Shown one piece after another: positions 24,567 through 35,887 of a DNA stretch of 64,000 bases. This DNA comes from Typhlomys cinereus (taxonomy: Eukaryota; Chordata; Mammalia; Rodentia; Platacanthomyidae). Location: NCBI GenBank assembly GCA_023101885.1, contig JALPQD010000075.1, positions 6,018,630-6,082,629 on the forward strand. Direction: 5' to 3'. Within the stretch, counting starts at the first letter, position 1. Each line of letters begins with the position of its first letter. A program made the translations under genes and the position numbers. A model generated the notes under the pieces. The model saw only the letters and a program-made list of their open reading frames with translations, was not told the origin of the DNA and searched no databases.

Positions 24567-25109
24567 ATATTACAGGTCAACTATCTTATTAATTTATTCT
24601 GAATTGTTTGTTTAGATGTTCTGTTTTGTCTCTAGTAATTGTTCAATAGATATTCTTCTGGGTCATGTTCTTCAGATATCTATTTACTTTGTTTTTAAAA
24701 TATTTAATCTTTAGAAATATTTTCACAGAATTTATTAATCCCTAGTCATAAAACCAATACAATCACAAGCACACTGCAACCAAGTTCACCTGCACATCAA
24801 GTTCACTTGCACATTATCAATATAAGATTGGGCCAAACAACATGACACAATGAATGCAGAAAATTCAAATGCCCCCTCACAGAGTAATTACTGATGATCA
24901 GAGAAAGCAGCCTCTCATACATCCGCAGTAACCCCCAATTGAAATATCACCTAAGCTGCAGTAGGTGGACAAAGGAACAGATATCCCCTACTGGACTCAC
25001 TGGGACATATACACAAGAAGGGACACTGGAGTAAAAGAGAAATTTGCCAGGAAGAAGTTTCAAGTGGCAAAAGGGTGTTTTGTTTAAATGAAACATCTGT
25101 TAATTTGAT
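24567..25109. other. Unassigned sequence between old L1 pieces
   Basis: Contains a short imperfect duplication around 'caagttcacctgcac' at 24782-24813. No gene recognised. Confidence 0.4.
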
Positions 25110-25225
25110 ACTGACTTAGTAACTTTCCCTGTTGCTATAATAAAATACGCAACTTAAGGCAAAAAGGATATATTCTGATTCACATTTCAAGATGCAAACA
25201 ATCACGGTGAGGGAGTTAAGGCAGC
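25110..25225 (-). mobile_element. MaLR LTR fragment
   Basis: CCCTGTTGCTATAATAAAAT followed by GCAACTTAAGGCAAAAAGGA resembles the reverse of the 3' end of rodent MaLR LTRs. Confidence 0.45.
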
Positions 25226-25229
25226 AGAA

Positions 25230-25910
25230 GCTTGAAGCAACTATCAGGAAGAGATCAATGAACTAAACAGAGAGTTCTCAGAAGAAATACAAATGGCTAG
25301 GAAACACTTGAAAACTGTTTTCAATATCCTTAGTCACCAGGGAAGCGAGGATTAAACTGCTTTAAGATTTCGACTCACCCCATCAGAATGGTTATCATCA
25401 AGAATACAAATGAGAACAAATGTTGGCACAGATGTGGGGAAAACAGAACTTTTATATACTGTTGATGGGCTTGGTAAACTGCTTTGGAAATCAGTCTGAA
25501 GACTACTCAATCAAAAAAGGGACGGAGGGAAGGAGGGAAGCAGGGAAGGAGGGAAGAAGGGAAGGAGGGAGGAAGGGAGGGAGGGAGGTTGGTTAAGAAG
25601 TCAGGAAGTTGGGAAGGAAGGAAAGGTGAACTATTTTATGACCCAGATACAGTAGCTCTGTGTATATTCCTAGAAGACTTTATATCCTAATACAGAGATA
25701 TCCGAACATTCATGTTCACTGTTACACTACTTACCCAACAGTTAGAAAATAGAATCAGCCTAGATGTCCATCAACTGATAAATGGATAACAAAAATGTTG
25801 TACATGTGACATGAGAGAATTTTACTTGGCTATAAAGAAAAACAAAATATGCAGGTAAACATGTGGAACTGGAGGAACTACACTAATATTTGGTTTCCAT
25901 AAGCATAAAA
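25230..25910 (+). pseudogene. Old L1 ORF2 C-terminal remnant
   Basis: Plus-strand matches to the L1 ORF2 end: CCCATCAGAATGGTTATCAT, AACAAATGTTGGCACAGATG, then TGATAAATGGATAACAAAAA. Stops and a GGGA/GGAA repeat (25517-25590) interrupt it. Confidence 0.75.
25517..25590. repeat. (GGAA/GGGA)n polypurine repeat
   Basis: GGAA and GGGA units in tandem inside the L1 remnant; each GGAA is an ETS core. Confidence 0.9.
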
Positions 25911-25929
25911 TGTAGCATTGAATGGCACT

Positions 25930-26400
25930 TTTTTTCCAGGCACAGGAAAGTTATTTTGGACTCTGCCCCCAGTCTGACCTAAATAGGGCTAGATCTGTTT
26001 GGTTCTACAGAAATTTGAAACATTGCATACTTGGAGGGAGGCTCATTAAGAGTCAGGAGGTTGAAACTAACAAGATCCAAGGGCTCCTCCCCAAGTAAAG
26101 AAAGCAGTAAACAACAGCTGGGGGAGTAAACAATAATTTGAAAGAGACTTTCTATCATCCTTATAAGAGATCTCTAGACATGCAACTTCCATGTGTTTCA
26201 CCCATCAGGTGGTCATTCTATGATGCAGCTGTTCCTGTAGGAAACATTCACCCCTACTCTTGGAAGTAATCTCAGTAAACGCATTGGGTTGTCAAGTTGG
26301 ACCTTGGCCTAATTGTTACTTTGATCTGCTAATTCATATTTGAGATGAACAGATCTTTGGGGGTGCATTCCCAGGAAAAATTTCACACAACACTTGGTAT
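25930..26400 (+). mobile_element. Possible 5' LTR of the ERVL-like element
   Basis: LTR-like composition, with a pyrimidine/AG-rich body, a possible terminal region ending CACACA at about 26389, then TTGGTATTGCCCCCAC, which could be a primer-binding-site remnant. The upstream edge is uncertain. Confidence 0.4.
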
Positions 26401-26559
26401 TGCCCCCACAAGACAGCAGGATCAGTGCTCAGTAGGATCACAACAAAACCAAAGATAATTAAGGGAGGAGTAGTTGCATGACTCCTGCTATGAGTGGTAG
26501 GATGTGCGTCTGAAATTTCAGTCTGAGGGTGGAGTGTCTTGCAAGGGAAATACCAATAT

Positions 26560-26985
26560 GCTATCTATGCCAATTGAATACAGGTATCAACCTGATAATT
26601 GATGGCTGAGCCTTTGGGCATATTAGTGAAAAAGTAGTAACTAAGGAAAGCCCTGAGCAATTCTGCGGGAAATTATCTAAATAATGTGGAAGGCCTAGCC
26701 CATAGTTGAAGAGACCATTGCCCGAGTAGGTAGGTGCAATGGAGAGAATGGCTTCAAAAGTTTGGCCTACTTTGACATACAAGCATACTGGCAAATGAGA
26801 AAATAGGTCCCTCTATGAGCAATTTCTATGTATATGGTATGAACAGGCCTCTTTACTCCTGATGTTGCTACGAACTATCCTGCCATGTTGATGACTATAA
26901 ACAAGAATCATTACCAAGAATAAAATCCTTGTTCCCTAAACTGTATGGGCCCTGTATTTGTTCAGCAACAGAAATATGAAGCTAA
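26560..26985 (+). mobile_element. MaLR/MLT1-like LTR
   Basis: Contains ATACAGGTATCAACCTGATA at its start and ends TATGAAGCTAACACACACAC, with AATAAAATCCTTGTTCCC before the end. It is probably a separate LTR inserted next to or into the older provirus. Confidence 0.55.
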
Positions 26986-26989
26986 CACA

Positions 26990-29900
26990 CACACTGTTGT
27001 TCCCTATGTGGTATGTGGCAATATGTCTTCTTGCTATGGTGGCATGTGTCTTGCTATAGTGGTGAGACTGTGGGTGAGGAGACCATCTTCATTTGGTGTG
27101 CTGTGGTAGGCCTGATGAGTGATGTCAACTGTCTGAGTATGGAGATGGCCTGAGAATGGCTGATAGTCTAACATTTCCTGATAATATCTCATCAGGAATG
27201 AGGATGTCAGAAAGCAGCTGCAAATACTGTGGTCACTGCTGTGTGTATTATGCTGAAGCTGAGGTGTCTGCCTCAGGTAACTTGTCTGTGTGAAGGAGAA
27301 ATTGCAATGGGAAGGGGAAATATGGCCAGCACCTGTTGTGTTGATCTCTGATTTGGTAGGTAAATTGGGTAAAAAAAGAGAATGATTTGGAAGTGAGCTG
27401 GCCATTTCTTGAAGTTGGGTGGCCATAGGTACTAGGATCCAAGGACTTGGAGTCCATGGGGAAGCAAATCAGAATCAGAAAGAAAAAAAACCATGATAGA
27501 AGTGATAGAAGATATCCCCTGGGTCTGCCCTTTGATAAAGAAAAGGGGAAAATCCATAGTCCGGTATGCAGATAGGGTTATTAAAATCAACTAGTAACTA
27601 CCCAGTACCCAAGAAACTTGAACTGGGAAAGACTTTTAAGCAAGCAATATAAGACTCCATTGTGGCTTAGGTAATGAGGCTATAAGACATGGGGAAGACA
27701 GGATTAAAATGAGTGCAGCAGAAGCTGAAAAACTGAGTAATATGACAAAGAAGACATAACCTTAGTCAATATGAAGAGATCAGTCCTTGCTGGACTGACT
27801 CATATGAGCCACAGGAAAGCATGGCTATTTCTGGCTGAGGTCCCCATGAATGTCAGGAAATGGAGAACAATAAAGGAGAGCACAGGGAATAAAAGAAGTA
27901 GCATTCGATGCCCAGTCTGCCGGGTCAGACAAGACTGTGTTCAAGGAGAATTCGACAAGGACCTCAGGATTAGTGTGGCACTTCAGTGCTCTGCTGAGTC
28001 CTGGTGGATGTCACCTTATGACGTAGGAGAAAATATCAGACTTGAGTGGTCTTGACCAGCTTGCAGAACAAGTTCAAAAAGTGCTAAAACTCTCAGAAAA
28101 GATGAAGAAAAGAGAAAATTGATAATGGGCTCTGTTTGAGTTACCTGGAAACAAATGTGGCAGGATTCATGCCAAGCTAAAGTATCCAAGGAAAATATTG
28201 ATTTAAAAATTCTGAGTCTATAAGTCTTTGGAAGGCTTTAAAACCTGATCCCGAGTTCACAAAGGGGATGTAGGAAACAGAGGACAGGGAGATACGAGTG
28301 GTCCATAGACTTTCTCCCACTACAGAGGAGGGAAGCCTTCTGGGAGATAGAAGCCACCCCAGCATTTTACTGATGAGAGGGCCAAGGTTGCCCATAAGTG
28401 AGACAAGCAGAGCAACTGAAGGCCTCAAGTCAAAATCAGTTTAATTTGTCGCCTACAAACAAAGGCAAAATACTTGGCCTTTAATGGATAAAGGAGCTGA
28501 ATGTTCCTTAGGTCATGGTGATCCACAAAAGCATCAGGGTCAATGAGCAGCAGCAGATGGGTAAGGGAACAGAACAGCGCAGGCAAAAAGAATTAAGTTT
28601 CTCTTAGGGATAGGCAATCACCTCCTAAAAGTAAATGGTGTTCATTTCTCGAGTGCAAGAGAATATTCTAAAGGTGAATGTACTGCTGGGACATACCCTG
28701 TAGAACACACTTGAGAGTTTTATCTGAGGATGCAAAGTGTTAAAGTGACAATGCATGACTGCATGGTCACCCACCCCAAGCAGAGTGGTAAATATCTGAC
28801 AGTAGAGATTGCATGGGGGCTTGATGACATTACAGGAACAACCATAGACTTAGAAAAGGTAAGGATTGTGTGCCCTTTCACCAGACCAGTGTGGTCTATG
28901 AAGAAACCAATGGTTTCTGAAGAATTACCACAGACCAAACAGCATATTCAATTTAGGTTCGGACTAAGACCTTTTGGTGAAATCTGGTTTAGTGTGGCAC
29001 AGAATAAAACTCTGAAAGGTGACACACATTTTACAAAAACGTACTGTGGTATCTTGCAAGCTCTGTCACAAGTGCCACGCAGATTTTCCCGGATCCAATG
29101 TCCTTTCAAGTCTCTAAGCCCACTCCCATAACTAAACCAACAGTTACTCCAGACAGTGCTGAAAGGTACACCAGCCATTCCTGTACATACTTGGTATACA
29201 TATGGTACAAGTAGAAGCACTTAACAGTAATATGTAGCTGTATTGGTACAGATGAACAGACACCAACACCACGTGGCTAGAAGAGAAGGGAAAGGTAGCC
29301 AATCAAGTGAGTTTAGAGCAGTGTGATGGAGTCACATGATCCTCGGTGAGTGAAGAGCAGTGTGATGAAGTCACATGATCCTCGGTGAGTGAAGAGCAGT
29401 GTGATGGTAATCACATGATCCTCAGCTCATGATGATCTGTACCAACAGTTGGGTTGTTTTCAGAGGCCTGATTTTATGGATGGTCCGATGAGAAAAAGAA
29501 CACTGGCAAGTATTCTTTCAACCAATGTGGGACAATATATGTAGAAGGGAATACATAACAGGGTTCAGCAGGAATCAGAATCCCTGGTAGTTTTTCATTG
29601 GGTCCTTCTGAAAATCTGGAAGTGGATGCCCTACCAAAGTACAGGTCATTTGTCTTCAGGTGCACGAGAAGTTGCTCACTGGGTTCATATAAGATCTGGA
29701 CATAGAGAAGTCAACATGGGACAAAAATAGCAAAAGACACTGATATTTCTATAAAATATCCTTACATTTTACAAGCTGTCCAATCGATGGATACTATAAC
29801 AGGACAAGCAATGCCCTGCTATGGACTGGCAAATAGACTACATAGGGACTATACCTATATGCCCTCAGTTCAGGGAAGCAAATATGCCTTCAGCTGTATG

Positions 29901-31100
29901 GACACTGCTACAGGCTCCCATAGTCATTCCCATGCAAGTGAGCAACAGTTAAGTCACAACCAAAGGTCTCATCACCCATGTTATGTATGGAGCCCACAGA
30001 GAACTGGAAGTAACAGAGGTTGTGAGTCATTTCACAAATACTGACGTGTAGAACTGGGCTGAAGACAATCCAGTGCAACAGCATTTCCATCACCTTACAA
30101 TCCTACAGACGCTGGGCTGATTAAAGGAAAAACATAAAAGCTATTAAAACAAACTAAAGAGTTTAAGCATAGGGGACAGCCTGCATGGGTGGAAAGGACA
30201 CTCCCAGAAGCCTTAAGATTGTTGCATAAAATCTAATACCAGGGGTGCACAGCTTCCCTATAAGTTTTTTGCTAAGGAGGCCCTAAAGCCTCATAAACCA
30301 TACAGGCCACTGCTGTTGGTTATGATGCTAGAATTAGCAAGACCCTATGGTTCAAGACAATACACTTTGGCTGCAGGACATGGAAAAAGAAAGCTGAGAC
30401 TGAGCTGAGAACTCCCCTCTTACTGGTGGACTTTCATAGTTATCAGAAGGTGCTACACAGGCAGCTAAGGAAGAATTGCTATCAATGGTCCTGCTAGACT
30501 CTGCATGATAAAGTACTCAAATGCCAGGCAGATATGCCTTTGTTGCAATACTGCACAACTATGCTGGGTATGACTGACAGATTTCCAATTACATTTAAAT
30601 TCCATGCTGCAGGAGGAAATTCATATGAGGTTAATACAAAGTCTGTAGCTAGGGAGTTTATAGACACTAGTAAGAAGGCCCCTACCCCACTCCCAGTGAT
30701 GTATTTCTTCCTCAGTAACACGTGGTCTCAGGAGGTAAAACTGGAGGTGGAAAGTGAACCAATGTGGTGACCCCAATAAAGCTGCTTTCAGGAATCATCA
30801 AACATTCTGGGCAGGCTTTGCAGTGACACAGCTGCAGAAGTTCACAGCTTCGATAACCTCCTCTGCTCACCAAGTTGAATGTGAGTGGACTTATTTCTTT
30901 GGCCTCGTGTTGCCCTCTTTAATCGGGAGGAAAAATCAGGCAACCAAAATGATGAAAGATACCATTAAGTCCTATCTATCAGACCACTTTGGAAGAAACA
31001 AAATGATCCAGTATCCTCAACAAATGAAAGTAAGGACACAGAAAGACACAGGACATATGAAGTGAAAAGAAACCAAGAGGAACAAAAGGAAGACAGAATA
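26990..31100 (+). pseudogene. Decayed class III (ERVL-like) endogenous retrovirus, internal region
   Basis: Plus-strand pol traces appear in the expected order across several frames. A protease-like active-site stretch reading DKGAEC is at about 28485-28505, where the usual motif has DTGAEC. An RT-entry segment with FTRPVW lies at about 28875-28895. An integrase core-like segment is at about 29815-29905, followed by a downstream part with NPT and AGLI traces near 30095-30125. The gag-like part (about 27000-28100) is only weakly recognisable, and everything is broken by stops and indels, so it is non-functional. The order protease, RT, integrase and the local motifs favour an ERVL-type element; an ERV1 origin is less likely. 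The RT core appears mostly lost or unreadable between 28950 and 29700. Confidence 0.65.
29310..29427. repeat. 39-bp tandem repeat, about 3 copies
   Basis: Copies start at 29317, 29356 and 29395 and share AGAGCAGTGTGATG. Each contains TCACATGATCCTC; the third has a small change before it. The repeat lies within the retroviral remnant. Confidence 0.9.
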
Positions 31101-31369
31101 GGATGAGAAGAGAAGGATGTAGAAGAAGGAAGAATTAAAGAATTAGAAGACTTCAACTAATAATAATATACAATCCTTTTTGGATATATTATGGGATAAT
31201 TGAAGAAATCTGAACACTCATACATATCTGATTATATAATGAATTATTAGCCAATTAAATATACAGGATATATATATATACTATAATAATTATAGCTGAA
31301 ATAATATATTTAAACTTTACTGCCAAAAAACTAAGAGAGAAGGACCATGAACCCATAAAGCTACATATG

Positions 31370-31610
31370 AAATACATGTGGCTATGAATTAATAATTATA
31401 ATTAAAGAAGTGGTACATCAAGTTTCATTATACTGATTTCTACTCTAGTATATATTTGAAATTCTCAAAATACTAGGGCAGAGTTATGAATAGACAGAGT
31501 AATATAGAAATATATGGCTATGGGTTAATTATAATTAAGAAAGGATACAAAGAGGTTCATGCAATCTTGTATGATATATAGGATATATTTGAAATTTTCC
31601 TCAATAAAAA
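31370..31610. repeat. Diverged AT-rich tandem duplication (about 135 bp)
   Basis: Two related blocks, beginning AAATACATGTGGCTATGAAT (31370) and AAATATATGGCTATGGGTTA (31507). Both continue into ATAATTATAATTAA-like and TATATTTGAAATT sequence. Confidence 0.6.
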
Positions 31611-31791
31611 GTTTAAACTAATAAGGCTGCCTTCAATCACTTTTGGAATAAGATAGAATATAAATAACATGTTAAAGATTGTGGAGTGTTAAAATGCTTT
31701 AAAATAAGGACAATATATGCTACTCAAAGATTCATAAATTATTTTAACTTATAGTTATATGACACTGAGTGTTCAGATGTATGCACATGTT

Positions 31792-31900
31792 AGGCTAGAG
31801 CAACAGCTCAATGGTTAAAAAAAAACAAAACAAAAAAAAAAAACTTGCCTAACACATGAAAGCAGGATCAATCCCTAACATCACAAGAATTAAAAAAAAA
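31792..31900 (+). mobile_element. Old ID-like SINE
   Basis: AGGCTAGAGCAACAGCTCAA, then an A-rich interruption, then ACTTGCCTAACACATGAAAG with a decayed B box and an A tail. Confidence 0.6.
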
Positions 31901-32203
31901 AAGAATGTGTATGTTTAAAAAATCTGTAATAACAATTACATGATTATATAATACCTGGGTTATAAATTATTTTGGATATTTTAACAAACATGATCTCCAT
32001 TGGCTCGAGTTAGAATGAAGCAAACGCTACATTACCCAAAAGAACCACAAATAAGCTTCAAGAGGCCCGTGAAGCTCTAAGATGCCATGGAGAAGTATAA
32101 GCCTGGGATTAGGCACACGAGCACCACAGGTGTGTGGGCAAGCACTTATGTAGACATGCATGAGTATACTTACACATGAATACTTTGGAATCGTGCTTTT
32201 TGT

Positions 32204-32481
32204 TCTATTTATTTAATTTATTCAATTGCGTGTGCGTGTGGGCGCGTGTGTGTATGTATGTGTTGTGTGTGTAGAACCACGGGCGAATTCGGGAACCACC
32301 ATGGACACCTCCACCTCCTTGTTTACTCTGCCCCGGGATTCACAGGCTCCACCCTACCAGGACCAGAAACGCAGGCCGCCCCCGATTCCGTCCGGCATCT
32401 ATACGTGGGGTCTAGGATGCAAACTCAGGACCTTCCGCCTGCAAGGCAGAGGCTTAACCCCTGAGCCACCTCTCCAGCCCC
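32204..32481 (-). mobile_element. Young dimeric IDL-Geo-type SINE, full length
   Basis: The minus strand carries the complete head and right monomer with intact CpGs (GAATTCGCCCGTGGTTC). Flanked by a perfect 15-bp duplication AATCGTGCTTTTTGT at 32189-32203 and 32482-32496. Confidence 0.95.
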
Positions 32482-32496
32482 AATCGTGCTTTTTGT

Positions 32497-33243
32497 GTGG
32501 GAAAAGATTCAGAGGCTTTAGTTCAAATAGTCTGTGCTCTCCCTCCACCCCACTCCACCCCCCAAAAAATAACCTGGTTCACCGTGTTCCACACAAATTT
32601 TATTCCTAAGGGTGCTATGTGTCTTCAAGATCATCGAGATGCTTCAGGCTCCCTGTGAGAATCCTCGGCTCCTGGTGCTCACAAGAGCTTGGCCTACATG
32701 AAACTGCTTTAAACTGACTCAAAGAACCACTGCTGCTTGTTGCCTGTTCTTGTGCTAGACACTCCTAATAGCTAATTTCAACTCTCCTTCACAGAAAGGG
32801 GACAGTCACTTGTGCTGGGTGCCTGTCTTGACAGGTCACTCTACCACTGTTCTCTAAGATATAACAGCATTCTCCCACTGCTTTGGAACGTTGTGAGACC
32901 CCTGCTTGCAGCTTCCTGACTCAGAAGTCCAGGAATAGAGACTAGAGTTGTCACTGCATCCCAGCTGAAGAACACCTGAGTGGTAATCACTGGATAATCA
33001 GCTCAACTGTGGTGACTATCTACTACATCTCAGGTGGAAGGTACCTCTCTGTTATATGCAGTGAATAATCTACTCAAGTATAGTAATTAAAGGGGCAGAG
33101 ATCATGAGATGCGAACTTCTCTGATTCTCAAGCTGGGACACATACCTAGTGGTCTACTTTGAAATACTATTCTGCCTGTCTGAAAGTCAAAATAAGTGAA
33201 AGTAAATGCTCTTGGGTTCCAAATGAGCTTAGAAGCAATCCTT
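32497..33243. other. Unique intron sequence
   Basis: No gene or repeat recognised. Confidence 0.5.
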
Positions 33244-33258
33244 AAAGTCACTACTTAC

Positions 33259-33620
33259 GGACTTGAGTGATGGTTCAGGGGTTAAGATTCTACCTCCCAA
33301 GCAGAAGGACCAGAGTTCAGATACCATATGCCTAATAAAAACACCAGGCAGAAATGGCAGCAGCGGCCTGCACTTCCTACACTGGAAGGCAAAGCCTAGG
33401 AAATCCCAGGGCAATGAATAAAGGTAAAAGCAATCCAGGATGATTTCCAAGTCACCCTTGAACCTCCACAGACACATGCAGTGCCCTCTGATACACATAC
33501 ACACACATACACATACATACACACACACACACACCACATACACACACGTACCCATGCATACATGCACACACACACAAATTAAATAAATAAACAAATAAAA
33601 AATAATTCTAAAATAAAAAT
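33259..33620 (+). mobile_element. Older dimeric IDL-Geo-type SINE
   Basis: Decayed head, GAGTTCAGATACC B-box region, older right monomer with GAACCTCCACAGACACATGC, a long (CA)n-like tail and an A-rich end. A 15-bp target duplication with one mismatch (AAAGTCACTACTTAC and AAAGTCACTACTCAC) lies at 33244-33258 and 33621-33635. Confidence 0.9.
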
Positions 33621-33639
33621 AAAGTCACTACTCACCTTT

Positions 33640-34035
33640 GACAACAAAGAATTGAGCCATCAAGAGCATCTATGGGGAATTACCTAATTAGGAGAAATCT
33701 GTAGGAGACTGTCTAACTGCACAACTGATAGGGGATAGCTCATCCCATGGAAGGGAGGACCATTCCCCAAGCCAGGTGGGCAAAATGGAAAGAGAACTAT
33801 CTGAGCATTTGACAGACTGATAGATGGCATACTAGAAAATAAGTATGAAGCATGGGCCCTTAACCTTTCTCAGATGTTCCTGTGGATGTGTTGTAAGTAA
33901 TTTCCTTGTTTCTTGCTGCTAACTCTCCTGCCATATGGGTTAGGGTTATACTCTGAAACACTGGAATAAAAGTACCCTTATTCCTTTATAAATTGTTTGG
34001 ATCATGTATAGCAATGTAAATATGAAACTAAGACA
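33640..34035 (+). mobile_element. MaLR-type LTR, diverged
   Basis: GGGGAATTACCTAATTAGG near the start and GGAATAAAAGTACCCTTATT near the end resemble rodent MaLR (MT/ORR1-like) LTRs. Confidence 0.55.
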
Positions 34036-34127
34036 TAAGGTCACATCATGCATTCCAAGAGGCAGAAACACAGTGCTTCACCCATACATATCACCCTTCT
34101 TTTTATAATACCTGCTATATTGGAACA

Positions 34128-34286
34128 AAAATTTCAGCAAAGGACCAGTGGCATGGATAAAGACATTTGCCACCAAGCCTGACAAATTGACTTCAGTATC
34201 TGGGGACCACACAGTAGAAGTAGAGAACTCACTCGTTTAAGTTGTCTTCTGACTGCCACACCTACGCTGTGGCAAATGTCCCCCAA

Positions 34287-34323
<37 letters not shown>
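34128..34323 (+). mobile_element. Old B2/B4-group SINE with (CA)n tail
   Basis: GTAGAGAACTCACTCGTTTA followed by AGTTGTCTTCTGACTGCCAC is the common core of this rodent SINE type (also seen at 45617-45800), ending in (CA)n at 34289-34323. Confidence 0.6.
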
Positions 34324-34324
<1 letters not shown>

Positions 34325-34911
34325 CAAAGCCTCAACAACAACAACAAAAAAAAACGAAAAGCTGTGGTTTACAACGAGTTCATCAAGTACTAAGACATAA
34401 AAGATCCATCCTCTGGAAACACACAGATGAAAGGAAAACAAAGCTTTAAACAACAGAAGCTAATCCCATCTTTCTTTGCCCCAAATCTACAGTAAGTGTC
34501 ACTGTTAATGAGAAAAAAAATAAAAGATGAAAATATTCTTGCCTACAGAGTAAATGATGAGAACAAGCCAGTAAGATCATTCCAAAATTGCAAAATATTT
34601 GATCTTATATTGTTCCTCAGATTGAGATCCAAGTTTTACCACATATCAATGATTCATTTTTGCAAATACATTATGCTATCATACTTAGACATCCATGACT
34701 GAAACTAATCGCTACCTTAGAAATCTACTTCAAAGAGCACAATATTTTAATATGTCAAAGATTTCAGATTAAGAATAGCATATTATTTATTAAAAGCTAT
34801 GCAATGTGCCATCAATTCTGAAATTTACTACTAATTATCCTCATTCTACAGGATCAAAAAGCTTAGGATCACAGAGGGTAAAATTTCTCAAGATCACAAA
34901 GTTCCAAATCC
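34324..34911. other. Unique intron sequence
   Basis: Nothing recognised apart from a short AAC repeat at 34334-34350. Confidence 0.5.
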
Positions 34912-35135
34912 GACCTGTGCCGTGCTGAGTGCTGTGCTGAGTGCTGTGCTGTGCTGTGCTGTGCTGTGCTATGCTGAGTGCTGTGCTGTGCTGAGTGCTG
35001 TGCTGAGTGCTATGCTGTGCTGAGTGCTGTGCTGAGTGCTGTGCTGTGCTATGCTGAGTGCTGTGCTGTGCTGAGTGCTGTGCTGAGTGCTATGCTGTGC
35101 TGAGTGCTGTGCTGAGTGCTGTGCTGAGTGCTGCA
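34912..35135. repeat. GTGCT/GAGTGCT tandem array with 80-bp higher-order unit
   Basis: Built of 5-bp GTGCT units with interspersed GAGTGCT and ATGCT variants. The pattern of variants itself repeats: the blocks starting at 34969 and 35049 are identical over about 78 bases, which reveals an 80-bp higher-order unit. A minus-strand open frame through it would encode QHSA/QHST repeats, which I take as a by-product. Confidence 0.93.
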
Positions 35136-35349
35136 CCATGCTGTTCTCTCCATTCTGCCCTCTGTGCTTCTGCACATCCTGTAACCTATCATCCCAATCG
35201 TTAGCAGAAAATAGTCAAAGGTCTATTTGAAATATTAAATCTAATTAATGAAAGAGAATGACTAACTTCCCTAAGGGTTTAGGTGAAGCATTTTGTTGTA
35301 ACAATGTACACAGAAACTAAAAAAGAAAGTGGAGGGAGAAAAAAAGTGT

Positions 35350-35755
35350 TGTACTTACTCTTTTGTTGCTAAGAAAAGTACTCTGATAAAACAAACCTAA
35401 GGGTAAAAAGGTTTATTATTTGGCTTACAGTGGTGGGAGTGGATGAGGTCTATCGCAGTAGGGACACCTGACAGCAGGCGGGAAATGGCAGCCGCAGGTG
35501 CAGGAGGTCACCTGAATTCCTAAATGTTGCTGTCCTGTTCAGTAAGATTCAGAAAGCAGAGAAGGCACAGAAAGAACAGAGAAGAGAGTCAGATTATCAA
35601 ACTTCAAGGTCAGTTCCTCAAGACATACTTCCTCCAGCAAGGCTCTACCTCTTAATGGTTCAATAACTTTCCAAAACAGTGTGGCAAACTGGCGACCAAT
35701 TGTTCAAAACTTGAGTCCATGGGGTACACTTCACATTCAAACTGCAGCAAAAAGG
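35350..35755 (-). mobile_element. MaLR-type LTR, diverged
   Basis: TTTTGTTGCTAAGAAAAGTA, AAAAAGGTTTATTATTTGGC, then ACTTCCTCCAGCAAGGCTCT and ACACTTCACATTCAAACTGC resemble reverse-oriented rodent MaLR LTRs. Confidence 0.5.
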
Positions 35756-35887
35756 TATTTGAATATTCCTCTCAAATGCTATCAATTCTTTGGGAAGGAG
35801 TAGGTAGCCTGTACCAAAGTATACTAATGACAGAAATGGCCAAAAGTCATCACTGATGACATTCATTAAACAAACACGTTGTGTAAA

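Noticed and set aside
34912..35135. Immunoglobulin switch-region-like repeat
   Set aside because: Switch repeats use GAGCT/GGGCT/GAGTG pentamers. Here the base unit is GTGCT and the locus is GMDS.
34912..35135. CRISPR-like array
   Set aside because: No unique spacers separate the repeats and the organism is a mammal; same reasoning applies to the 43-bp and 39-bp arrays.
34969..35175. QHSA/QHST repeat protein
   Set aside because: The frame is a translation of a short tandem array with a 5-bp base unit; there is no promoter, splice site or conservation evidence.
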